The notes beneath the pieces were generated by a model. That model ran no database searches. It was not told the origin of the DNA and worked only from the letters and a program-made list of their open reading frames with translations. Of a DNA stretch of 64,000 bases, positions 1 through 10,700 are shown piece by piece (within the stretch, counting starts at the first letter, position 1; every line of letters begins with the position of its first letter). Location of the stretch: NCBI RefSeq assembly GCF_000003815.2, contig NC_049988.1:17471795-17535794 (forward strand). Direction: 5' to 3'. The position numbers and the translations under genes are program-made. This DNA is from Branchiostoma floridae (Eukaryota > Chordata > Leptocardii > Amphioxiformes > Branchiostomatidae).

Positions 1-250
1 GTTTATTTGGAAATTGCGATTGCTAATTGCAGTTAACGTGAAATAGGCAGAAAAAGAATCGGTAGAGAAGTATATCATGTGCCCATTCCAGTCTAAAAGC
101 TTGCTCTTATTCATCGTTATTGGGTTCCGGCGACCGAGCGCTTTTTCTGAAACAGTAGAAGACGAAGGATCCCATATTTCTGTTATGTATAGGTTTTATG
201 ACGTAAGCAGAAGATGTAATCTGTAATTATATGATTAACTATTCTTCAAC

Positions 251-315
251 GTTCAAGCAGGGGTTCGGCTCCGGCCGTTTTGGTCCGTGTTTTCAGGCCG
301 AACCGCTGCTTGAAT
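251..315. repeat. Small foldback/MITE copy
   Basis: About 20-bp inverted arms (TTCAAGCAG then GGTTCGGC) close around a short GC-rich centre. The arms resemble the inverted ends of the tandem elements at 4157-4860, so this looks like an isolated shorter relative. No coding capacity. Confidence 0.55.
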
Positions 316-498
316 AGTAATGAATATCGGCCTGTAGGGCGATTTGAGCATTTCCTACGGTTCAAACAACGAAAAAAAATATAGTTTGCCTTATTTTCAC
401 TAAAAAAAAAATACTAGAACTGGTTTAGACTTATGTTTATAGCACTAGCTAAAAGTAAAAGTTACTGGGGACAAAAAAGAACTGTGAACAGTTCGAAT

Positions 499-572
499 TG
501 GCCAGTACGGGGATCGAACCCGCGACATTCGCGTTATTAGCACGACGCTCTAACCAACTGAGCTAACCGGCC
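499..572 (-). tRNA. tRNA-Ile (anticodon AAT)
   Basis: A 74-nt cloverleaf read on the minus strand. The acceptor stem GGCCGGT pairs with ACTGGCC plus discriminator A; the anticodon stem TCGTG/CGCGA holds loop CTAATAA, giving anticodon AAT. A-box (TAGCTCAGTTGG) and B-box (GGTTCGATCCC) are intact. It decodes isoleucine AUU and, after inosine modification, AUC. No intron. It differs from the Ile-GAT copy at 3032-3105 at only a few positions. Confidence 0.93.
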
Positions 573-2067
573 AGATGAGGTTACCAGCGCCGCAAAACGT
601 CCGTCGACCGTACGTCTGGCTATTTATAAACTCGCTAATAAGTCGAATCGCGCCTTTAACTTCTTGCTTTTAACATACACATGTTCCAATATTATAACAC
701 GTTGTGCTGAACGTCGGAGAAAAATGCATTTTGTGATTTAGTATGGAACAGAGTTTGAAATTTCGCAATACGTTGGACTTCCGGTCACAGGTATCCAGGT
801 AAACAATAGCTTAACAATTAATTGTCTTCGCATGATCCGGTGTCAAAGGGTTGGGCAACGGTCATTCTGTCCGTAATGTTGTCTGTACATGTAACAAATA
901 CATACTGTAATCACAATTTGCGACACTCGTTCACATCTTTACACGTATATGTAGTAGCGATTTTCTAGCGATCAAATTACAGATCTGTGTACCTTGACAC
1001 ACCTTAATAGCGCACACGTGGGGACTAGTCAATTAAGGTATCGGTTCGGAGTTTCTTTAATGAGTGTCGTCGACCTCACCCTTTCTCGCTGAAAGGGGCC
1101 AGCGGCTTCACAAAAAATCGTTTTCGTGGACAAATTCAGTTTCAGCATTTGCTATGGAAAAGGGATGTCTTGACGCTGACTTTGTTGTAGAGACATGTAA
1201 CGTTACTAGTACTACTAATTATTAGTAGTAAATGTCTCTTGTCCACAGCAAAGTCATCGGCTAAATGTTATATGTACGATGTTGCAATGCTTGCTGAATT
1301 TCCCTTATTATGCTTCGCCACCTTCCGGTTCGTCTCAGTATTGACGTTTCATGAAAATTTCATAAAATACAATGCACGTCAGTGTTTCTTTTCATCGGGA
1401 CAGAAAATACACTACGGTGACTACCATTTTAGCCCGAAACATGTTTTCCAAGTTCACAAGATCTCAGCTCACTTCAATTGAAAAACAGAGATTCTTCATA
1501 AAACTGGAAGCGAAAACACTAAGTTAACTAAATTTGACTGAAGAAATAAAAAAAAGGAAACAAAGGACGTTATATAACGTCCTTGGGAAAACCTGGTAAG
1601 ATAGAAAGCCTGATAAAAACACGCCTAGAAAAAGACGCCTAGCCTCTGCTTAGAGAGTACTCACACAGCATCAAAATCAAGTCAAGTGTGACCACGCCCC
1701 AAACGAACTCGTCTCACAAGCAGACAACATATTACTAGTACTCGTAGTCTTTACCAGACTACGGGCTTGCCGAATAGTAGTAGGGGACTTTGGCCAAGTT
1801 AGGTTTAAAAGCCCAGTAGTTAATTGGCCTAGAAGTTAACTGACTGGTCGGTAGACTGCAAAAGACTAAAATCCCATGGCAACTTAATATTTGTCTCTAT
1901 TTGGCTTCTCCTTTTCATCCAGCTCACACGTCTACTTGAAGACCACATTACTCGCCGGTAGGCTCAGTCAGACCTTGAAGGTCAAGTTCGCTTGTCTGCA
2001 ATATGAACCTGTGGCGACGTAATCAAGGTTCAATCACAAAACGCTAACCCCCGGGCTGCTTCATACT
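573..2067. other. Intergenic, no gene seen
   Basis: No conserved coding region found. The small open frame at 1239-1481 has no recognisable content. Imperfect inverted repeats lie at about 1170-1250, with a TACTACTAAT/ATTAGTAGTA core near 1211-1231; this looks like a small foldback element. Confidence 0.5.
1563..1584. repeat. 22-bp perfect palindrome
   Basis: AAGGACGTTAT followed by its exact reverse complement, with no spacer. It may be the centre of a small foldback element or chance. No function is implied. Confidence 0.4.
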
Positions 2068-2110
2068 GCGGACCTAAAGGTCGCGGGTTCGTTTCCCGTC
2101 GGGTTGGCCA
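2068..2110 (+). pseudogene. 3' half of a tRNA (tRNA remnant)
   Basis: A variable-region/T-arm block (GGTCGCGGGTTCGTTTCCCG) followed by an acceptor-like GGTTGGCCA. No D arm or credible 5' acceptor half can be folded upstream, so this is a truncated tRNA or a SINE head remnant. Its 3' end resembles the nearby Ile genes. Confidence 0.5.
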
Positions 2111-2471
2111 AATTAGCTTTCACCTTTCTTTCTGTCCTGTGTCGGAATTCCACGTTGATTTTAAACGGTTCTTTTTTCTAAAATTTAAACACATACCAGA
2201 TGCAATATCGTAAGTTTTGCCTGATACGGGCGGGCTCTCGTATTTTGTTACATCTGTTGAAGTTTTAAATGATAACAGACTTGAAACCAAAAAGTTTTGA
2301 AAATTTCATAATTTAATTCAAAGTTTGAAAACAAGGTATTCTGAGATGGCAGACTTCACCCCCTTTCTACAAAGCTGCATGGTGTATATGCATGGGAAAC
2401 ACAGGCACAGAGAAGCAAGAAATCAGTCAACTCTGAAAATGACGGCCGTTAATTGTCTTGTAACAGGTGCA

Positions 2472-2528
2472 GGCCGGTTAGAGGCTCTGTTGGTTAGAGC
2501 GTCACGGGTTCGACACCCGTGCTGGCCA
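2472..2528 (+). pseudogene. tRNA-Ile pseudogene lacking the anticodon arm
   Basis: Begins GGCCGGTTAG and ends GTGCTGGCCA like the Ile-GAT gene at 3032. The segment between the D arm and T arm (anticodon stem-loop) is deleted and the D arm carries a small insertion, leaving 57 nt. The 5' flank TAACAGGTGCA is shared with the intact gene 560 bp downstream, so this is a local tandem duplicate that decayed. Confidence 0.85.
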
Positions 2529-3031
2529 ATGTCAAATGATCTTTTGTCAATCATCACAAACTGACCATTATAAAATTGTCTCTGAAAATAACAATGACCG
2601 TAATAGGAAATTGTGAATGTCGTGAATTATGCAGATCAATTCGGAAAGTACCAAAGTGCAAGCAAACCTCCTAGTTTAATAAATGTTTAAAAGACCAATG
2701 GTATTAGTACAGTTTAGGCGAACCGTCTACTTTAAGTTGGCAAGTTGGAAGAAGCTAGCCTTCTCCACAAACTTCTGGATCAACGGCGTCATCATTTTTT
2801 GGGGAAACGCTGATTGACGATTTTCATCATGGACTAAGGTTCCTTATGCTGGGAAAGGGAGTTTTACTTTAAAAAGCTAAACAAACACAGAAACGCCACC
2901 TGCAAGGAAGACTCGCTGTTTTTTCTTCTTCTTCCAACTAGCATACAAATAATTATGCCAAACCGACCGTCCCTTTCATCTATCCCTGTTTTATTTCTAG
3001 CGCAGCTTCTGTAACGATGGTAACAGGTGCA

Positions 3032-3105
3032 GGCCGGTTAGCTCAGTTGGTTAGAGCGTCGTGCTGATAACGCGAAGGTCGCGGGTTCGACCCCCGTGCT
3101 GGCCA
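3032..3105 (+). tRNA. tRNA-Ile (anticodon GAT)
   Basis: A 74-nt cloverleaf. Acceptor GGCCGGT pairs with GCTGGCC (two G-U pairs) plus discriminator A. The anticodon stem TCGTG/CGCGA holds loop CTGATAA, giving anticodon GAT. A and B boxes are intact. A nuclear tRNA-Ile with GAT is unusual because most animals read AUU/AUC with the AAT species. It could be a drifted copy of the AAT gene rather than a working isoacceptor. Folding looks sound; expression is unknown. Confidence 0.82.
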
Positions 3106-4156
3106 ACCTCTGCTTTTTTACCACACTTTTCGCAAAAACCAAAGTCACAAGAATTATTCCATAAATGTACCAACATGATGATAGATTTATGGCATAGATA
3201 GGGACTATGGATGACATCCGCGCGCGCATCGTTTTGATCCATTTATTAAAAAAAACACCACAAGACCACGACACTAGAATTAATAGTCCAAACAAGCTGT
3301 AAATGAGCAAATGTATACGTGTATATCGTACATTTTAAAAAGAATTCGGAGAACGGGTACTACAGAATGAAGAAAATGTGAAAGAACAAAAATAAAGGAT
3401 TATCTTTTTGTTTATTGGTGTACAATGTTCCGTGTTCAGTCATTTGTTCATCCTTCCTGACGAATTAGATTTCATAATACATGCGACTTTACTGCCCAAT
3501 TAATCATTTTTTTCGCACGCTCGCATCAGTTTCAGGGCGCCCGAAGGATGTCTCTCATATAGTTCAACTCCATTGTATACACAGATTGCCATACATTGTA
3601 CCTGTTACAATTGTCCCGTAATTAAGTTCTTATTCTTCTTATAATCAAGTCAGTATGGAGTGCGCCCACAGAGCCAGAGACAGAAGGGAGTGGAGGAGGC
3701 TGATACTGGACGCTACCATAGTCCCCGACCCTCAGACATGACCGGATGTGACTAGGTAAAGGTAAATGTATGAGGAAAAAAACGACGTGAAACAGCAAAA
3801 TGCTTACTTCATGTATATTTTTCAATACGAGAGGCCGGTAAAAAAGAAAGCGTAATTCGATAAGTGAAAATGTCAAGTTTTAATAGTGTTGAAACTCGTT
3901 ACGCAGCGCCATAAATCATCGGAACCTTCCCCTGACAGGAAAATGTTTATAAAACACCGACTAACGAGATAATAAATACCATCCGAAAGACCATCGCTAG
4001 AGGACTTGATCATGAATGAAGTCGAGTCGTTCAGACGGCGTCGGCTCGGAGAGTAAATTGATTCGAAAACCCAGAAACGGACGTCAAAGAAATTTGAAGG
4101 TAACGGGAGGTGGTGCGTTGATCATGTAATTCGTCAATGTTGGGCGCGAGAAAATG
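3106..4156. other. Intergenic with MITE fragments
   Basis: No gene seen. Fragments around 3200-3245 and 3505-3565 resemble the ends of the ATGGATGACATC / GCATCAGTTT MITE family seen at 9813-10691. The remainder is AT-rich sequence without recognisable content. Confidence 0.45.
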
Positions 4157-4860
4157 GGAGTGAAAAATTGAGACGGAAAAGGGTGGGGCCCTGAGACGTA
4201 CAAAAGGAAAACGTGTAGTACTCTCCAAGCAGAGGTTAGGCTCCGGCTGTTTTTGGCGTTTTTTTGTGGCATTTTTATCGGGCTTTCTATTTTGTACTGA
4301 AATCTCCCGACCTGAGGCTAAAAATATCAAACAACGGTCGGAGCCTAACCTATGATTGAAGCGTATAAAAGAAGTGCCTTTTTAGCGTAGAACTAAATGG
4401 GAGTGAAAAATTGAGACAGAAAAGGCTGAATTCCGTACAAAAGAAGTACTCTTCAAGTCGAGGTTAGGCTCCGGCTGTTTTTTTTTTGAGCGTTTTTATC
4501 GGGCTTTCTATTTTTTACTGAAATCTCCCGACTTGAGGCCTGAAAACGTCAAACCATGAACAGCCTAACCTCTGCTTGAAGATTATAAAAGAAAAAGAAG
4601 TGCATTTTTAGCGTAGAACTATTAAAATGGGAGTGAAAAATGGAGACAGAAAAGGGTGGGCCCTGAAACGTACAAAAGAGTACTCTCCAAGCATAGGTTA
4701 GGCTCCTGCTGTTTTTGTGTCATTTGTATCGAGCTTTCTATTCTGTACTGAAATCTTGATGTCTCCCGGCCTATTAAAGGCATAAAAAAACGTCAAAAAC
4801 AGCCAGAGCCTAACCTCTGATTGAAGAGTAAAAAACCTTTTTTTAGCGAAGTGGCAAAAG
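4157..4860. repeat. Three tandem foldback (MITE-like) units, about 230-242 bp each
   Basis: Three head-to-tail units start near 4157, 4399 and 4629 with GGGAGTGAAAAATTGAGAC. Each contains an inverted repeat: AGGTTAGGCTCCGGCTG on the left and its complement (GAGCCTAACCT) on the right, about 110-150 bp apart, with an AT-rich centre. No transposase. A tRNA-Gly gene begins 20 bp after the last unit. Confidence 0.7.
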
Positions 4861-4880
4861 TGGAGAGAGAAAAAAATTAT

Positions 4881-4951
4881 TGCGCCGCCCGGGAATCGAA
4901 CCCGGGTCGCAAGAATGGGAATCTTGCATGATACCACTACACCAGCGGCGC
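4881..4951 (-). tRNA. tRNA-Gly (anticodon CCC)
   Basis: A 71-nt cloverleaf on the minus strand. Acceptor GCGCCGC pairs fully with GCGGCGC plus discriminator A. The anticodon stem CAAGA/TCTTG holds loop TTCCCAT, giving CCC. The B-box GGTTCGATTCC is intact. It reads GGG glycine codons. All stems pair well. Confidence 0.94.
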
Positions 4952-6748
4952 GCCTTGAACGTCAGTTCCAATGTTCAAAAAACGTATAATCCTTTTACGT
5001 CGATGAAGGTTAGACATCCAGATAAATAAGATGCGAAGCAGTTACTCAAGCAAATGAATATGACTTTGGAAACACTCTTCAACAGTGTCACTGAGTGACT
5101 GACGAAAGATAGTGGATACCATTTGAAACAAGTTGCTTGCTTTTTGGCTTATAATACTTTTAATAGATGTGCTAAGCACTTAAGGTGTAGGGGAAAATGG
5201 CCGATGATTCCTTTTCGACCAGTCTCCAAGCAGATGTCAAACGCCGGCATTTTGTAAATCTATTATTGAAGCAGATGCGAGGACTGGCTCATTCTCGGTG
5301 TTTTACTCCCGTTTTGCAACATGTACATGTATTTGTTTATGAAGGTTAGACATCCAGGTAAACAATATTCATATACGATTCGATCTCTACAATTGACATG
5401 GTTAACCAGTCTTTCTATTTAACTGTACTTCATTTTCGATTGTTCCGCCAGTTCATTTTAGTGACGCTGAAGAAGAGTGATGGATGTCACTCGAAATGCC
5501 TGGAAGTAAATTCCCGTTATTTTAAGTATCCAGTTGTAGAGATTGAATTGAATTTGTACATGTATTTGGTATTCTTTTCCGGTATAGGAGCCGGTGAGCT
5601 GTTAAATATATGCCATGACGAGATTCACAGACAACTTCACAGTCAACGTCAACATGAAGATAAGTACATGTATTGAAAAGACATCTCTAAATGTTCATTG
5701 CGGAACAGCAAAATCCTGTCAGTAAACATCAGACTCAACATTTGAAAGTCTCGGGAGTCCAACTTTTCAGCAATTATCTCTAATAACTCTCACACCTGTC
5801 ATTACAGGTAACCTTGAACATAACTTCAAACAACAATGAAAGAACAAATTCAAACAACTAGAAATGGAAACTTCAAAATATTATCATGGGAAAAAAGGAA
5901 GAAATAGATACTCTAAGATATTTTTGCACACATTCATTAATTAAGATGACATAAGATAGAGAAACTGTATCAAACATTCTAGGGACTAGCAAAAAATGTT
6001 GTGTTTTTAGTAACCCAATCGACCCAAGCAAAAAAATTCCTACCCTATCTTTTTTGTCAGCTACTGGCAAGGACATATATTTTACTAGCTACCATCTAAA
6101 TAATGAAATTCAAAACAGACTTTCTGTATTTCACACTATTAATAGATATAAGGGCTTTGAACAGTGGATGCAATAATAATAAAATTATTGTACTTCTTTG
6201 TTCATTTTGTTGATATGCTTGTGCTTCACTGCTTGTGTGACATATATCTGACGATGTGTGTGATTACAATATGATACTGAAAATACCATTTTTTTTACAC
6301 ACTTTGGCTGAATCTATAAAAAAATCCATTCATACTACCCTAATTTTCCCTAACTATTATCAGAAACACAACATTATTTCCTAGCCCTGATCATGAGAAA
6401 TTCTGTTAAGGAGTAACACAGAACTGTTGACAAAGCCCCTTGTATTCTCAAAGGGTTGGCGATCACCGGGAAACATTGACTTGACAATGAGAAAATCCAT
6501 GGAATAATTTCCTTAATTGCATTCACTATTTTCCCTATCATAGCCCAGGTCCTTTCAAATACCATCTCATCAACATTGACAACACAACATCAGGTCTTTA
6601 CTTACAGATACAGTCAATTAAGTGAATGTGACATCCATTGTAGAGGATTAAGAACAAGATTTGAAATTCTAATGAGAAAACATAACATGCATCTCAGAGA
6701 TTAAGACTACAGGGATTAACAAATCCAGTCTTAATCCATATACATGTA
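4952..6748. other. Intergenic, no gene seen
   Basis: No convincing coding region. A degenerate relative of the CAAGCAGA foldback family lies near 5221-5290. The open frame at 5398-5676 has no recognisable domain. Confidence 0.45.
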
Positions 6749-7530
6749 TACCGTATATTCTCGAATAAAGTACGCACTTTTTTAACTTTTCAAAATTGAA
6801 AAGGTGCTACAAGTTGTTGCCAAAGTTGGGGTGCGTATTTTATTTGAGGTCACTGCACAGAGAAATGGTAAAAAAAGCCTAAAATAAAGCAAGGTGGAGC
6901 TACACTTCTAGTAATTTTTCAAAACATGCACATTGTTGTTGTCTTGTAGTTGTCTAAACATGAAACAAAGAAATTGTCTAAACATGATTTACATAAGATT
7001 GGCATTTGCATACAATCCTTTTGAGTTAGTGACTTTGACTTGTACAACTAGTTTTTCCTGATTTCTTCTACCAGTTCACAGTGATTTTTATAATTGCAGT
7101 AGGCAATTCTCCAGGTTATCTTATGCAAAATAACTGGGGGAAAACATCATAAATTTGAATTTATCCAGTTTAAGGTCTGTTCAAAATTGGTGGAGAAGGG
7201 GTGCGTACTTTATTAGAGTTTTTCCATTTTACCTTTCAGTCCCAAAGATCTGTCTAAGACTTGTCCAAAATCAGGGGTGCGTACTTTAATTGGGGTGCGT
7301 ACTTTATTCGAGAATATACGGTACATATAAACTTCAATAAAGGCAATGTGACATCTGTTGAAGAGTATCACGAACAAGACTTGAAATCCTAATGAGAAAA
7401 CAGAACACACATCTTAAAGCTTAGGTCTATAGGGTGTATGCTAAGTCTACAAATCCACAATCTTTTATCCAAATATATAAACTTCAATAAAGGAAATGTG
7501 GCATCTGTTGAAGTGGATTATGAAAAATAT
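6611..7530. repeat. Degenerate ~130-bp tandem repeat interrupted by a MITE
   Basis: Three diverged copies of a block containing TGTGACATCTGTTGAAG and ATGAGAAAACA start near 6611, 7324 and 7479. The element at 6749-7323 sits between the first and second copies, so it inserted after the duplication. Confidence 0.5.
6749..7323. mobile_element. MITE with 29-bp perfect terminal inverted repeats
   Basis: Both ends carry the same 29-bp inverted repeat, starting TACCGTATATTCTCGAATAA. The element is about 575 bp, AT-rich and has no transposase frame. The outermost TA may be a TA target duplication, which would fit the Tc1/mariner superfamily (inference). A decayed relative lies near 31117-31215 in the ASNS gene. 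Confidence 0.75.
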
Positions 7531-7782
7531 GAGAAAACAGATATTAAGAATGAACAGAACAGTTTAAGTAACAGCTTTATCCAATATTCTATTTATGTAG
7601 TCCTTCTTTATCTAATGCCAGCATACTGTAAATTCATCTACATTTCGTAGGGACTAATGTAGCTAGAGAGGAAAGAATGCGTTTCCTGTGTTTCTAGTTC
7701 ACATAACAACAAATTCAAGACAGAGTGCATGTTAGCTCTATGCTAGAAAATGAGCAACGAACATGAAACCAGCGCAAACATT

Positions 7783-10700
7783 TCACGACCTTGCAAAGGT
7801 TCTATGATTTACAGAAGGACAGGACATCAAGTTGTGACTCCCTCCAATTCTACTAGATGGCGCTTCTTGTAGTCCAGCTATCTTCATGGTGCTTCCAACC
7901 TGTGCTGGTTTAGTTGGGGTGAAGTTGAAAGAATTACTGGAGGAGCTAGCCTTGGTTGGGGTCGAACCATTTTGGGGCTTTCTGTTGGGTGGAACAAGCT
8001 GGTTCCCCCTGGAAGCGTTAGTATTTTGGTACGGTCCTGGTATTCTTGGTGGTTGTCTGTGTGTGGTGGTACCGGTAAAGGGGAGTTTACCCATTGGCTT
8101 TGGCATTGGGAGCAGTCTGCCTTGTTGTCGGTTCTTCACAGCTTGCAAGGACGTGGGTCGGATCTTGTGCTGGTCCATTTTCTTTTGCTGATCAAGTTTG
8201 TTGAAGACGGCTTTGTTGTTGTTTCTTATCTTCATAGGGCTAGGATTTTGTTGAGCAACTTGGGTGCGAATATTGCTTCCCCATTGACCATTGTTTGTAG
8301 CCTGTAAAGACATCGGTCTGGTGTTATGCTGGTCTGTTTTCTTCTGCTGGTCGATATGACTGAAGACAACTTTCTTGTCGTTTCGAATCTTCATAGGGCT
8401 TGGGTTTGGCTGAGCGACTTGGGTGCGCACGTTGCCTCCCCGGCGTCCATTCTGCACGGGTTTTGTCGTAACGCTGTCATTACGAAAAGCATTGGGATGG
8501 CCTCTGGACGCTTTGGCAGCCTGTTCTTTCTTTCTGGCGAGCCTCTTCTTTTGTAGGGCATTGAACTCTCTCCAGACGGACATCACGCTTCTGTTGAGGG
8601 ACGATAGGTCAGAGGTCAGTCCGAGGATGGCCTTTCTTGCACCCTCGTCTGGTTCCTGTCTCACTGTATTTCTGCAGAGAAACAAATATTGGAAGAAATA
8701 AAAATTCAACCTTAATTCAATTCAATCTTAAATATTGAAAGAAAAAAAGACAATAAACCACATCGCCAAGTTCTGTGGCTTACATACTTTTCTAGACTAA
8801 ATCCCTTCCTCTGCAAACTCCCTTTCCCGGCATTGGAGAACCTTAGCCAACTTTGAAACTAGCGAATAAGCGCCCCCTTAAAATAAAAGCCAGCCCTGCT
8901 CGAAGTGTGCAAAGAAGGCTATACTGATACCAGGAATTAATCTCCATGCAGATCTTGCAGTGGTTTAAGAGCATCATAGGCTGGGGAAGGAGTTTAGCCG
9001 GAAAAGGAGTTTTATTTCGCAGTTGAATAAAACTCCTCTGCCAGCTAAACTCCTTCCCCAGCTTATGATACTATCTTAAACCATCGCAAGATCTGTCTAG
9101 AGATTAACCAGGAATGTCAAAATGCATCTTAAGATACAGACAATGCATGATATACTGACATCTGTTGAGCCGTAGTGAGAGCTTCTTGTTCCATCTGGTA
9201 CAGCTGGGAGGAGGAGAGGCTGTCCATAAAGTTGTCCAGGCCCTGAGAATTGGGAAAGGCACAGGATTTAGAAAAACTATCATACAGTATATGCTGTCAC
9301 AGTAAATGAATTTAACTTTGCAATGGCTTGTGCCTTGCAACAGGGTTGGGCAAGTTCATTGGTCTTATTGCCCAGTGCCAGTCGTAACTCCTTGTTACTG
9401 TAATTAAAGCATTGTTACATCAAAGTATTTTCTTGCTGCAAGTAAAAATGCAAGGGAATATGTCATTTAAAGTTCTGGTAGTGAACAATTACATTGACAC
9501 AATGGCATGACAGTGTTTTTCACATCCATCTAATCTTAAGATGATACAAGTAAAAAAATTGCCTTCTGCAAGCAAATCAATTTTTCTGAAAAGTAAAACC
9601 TGTGAATCCTCCTGGTCTGAGTGTTCAGCTGTGCTGGTTTCCCTGGACTTGTCTGTGGAGCCACAATCATTTTGTTCATAGCCTAAGAAAGAATTAGAAG
9701 AGGGCAACATTGATTGTTATAGAATACTTTCACGAGTGAGTAGACATTCTTATTGCCTATAGAGGGACTGCAAATACATTTTTGTACAATTCATGCATAT
9801 TTTTTCTTGTACTTAGGCCATGTTGATTTGATTATATGGATGACATCCTCCGGGAACTCCAAAACTGATGCGAGCGAGCGAATAAAAAAAAAGTTTGGCA
9901 AAAAAAAAAAGTTGCCTTCAGTATGAAATCAAAGTGGCCAGGAAGGTTGAACATAGGACTAAACACACATAGTATGGTATACCAACAGTCAGGTGTAGGG
10001 ACCCGTACATCATATGGGTGCAAAACATTTTTTTCTTCTTGGACCAATCCGAAAAAAAAAAAACAGACCTGAAAAAAAACCAGAGGAACAGGTTTCGCCA
10101 ATTACAAAATGGACACACTATGTCGGCAGCCATTTGGGGTCTAACCGGGGGGCCAAGATGACAACAAGAACGAAGTCAAGTAGAGTTTATAGTCAATTGC
10201 ACCAAGTTTCTACAGTCAAAGGTACGGAGACAGTTAGCCTTTATTACATGGAGATGGGATTTTAAAATGCAGTGGGAGTCCAATAATCCACCAAACAGAT
10301 TCCTTTGTAGCAAAATTGACCAATTACCATTGTCTTGAGTATTGCCAGTTCTCAAGTTTCCACAGACAATCAGGTCCAGGTTCATGTCCGGACCTGGAAA
10401 TGATCCTCTGGACCTGAATTTTCTGTACTGGTACCTCCCCCAACCAACAATAGATTTTTTCTTTCTGTCCTTTCACATCTTATTCTTTGACATTAGATTC
10501 ATTTTGGCATCCTATGGCATTAGTTATCTGTTTTCTGATACTTTTTTTTTAATCTACGGAATATTTGTGCTCATTTTACAGCTGCTTTGCACAATTTATT
10601 GTGTGGTCGAAAACTTTTTTTTTTTTTGGAAATGGCCAAAAATTGGTGCGAGCGCGGATGTCATCCATATAATCAAATCAACGTGGCCTTATGTGTAATA

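Noticed and set aside
7886-8701. Plus-strand frames opposite the last exon of the 7.8-13.9 kb gene
   Set aside because: Shadows of the minus-strand coding exon; the minus-strand reading joins in phase to four other exons.
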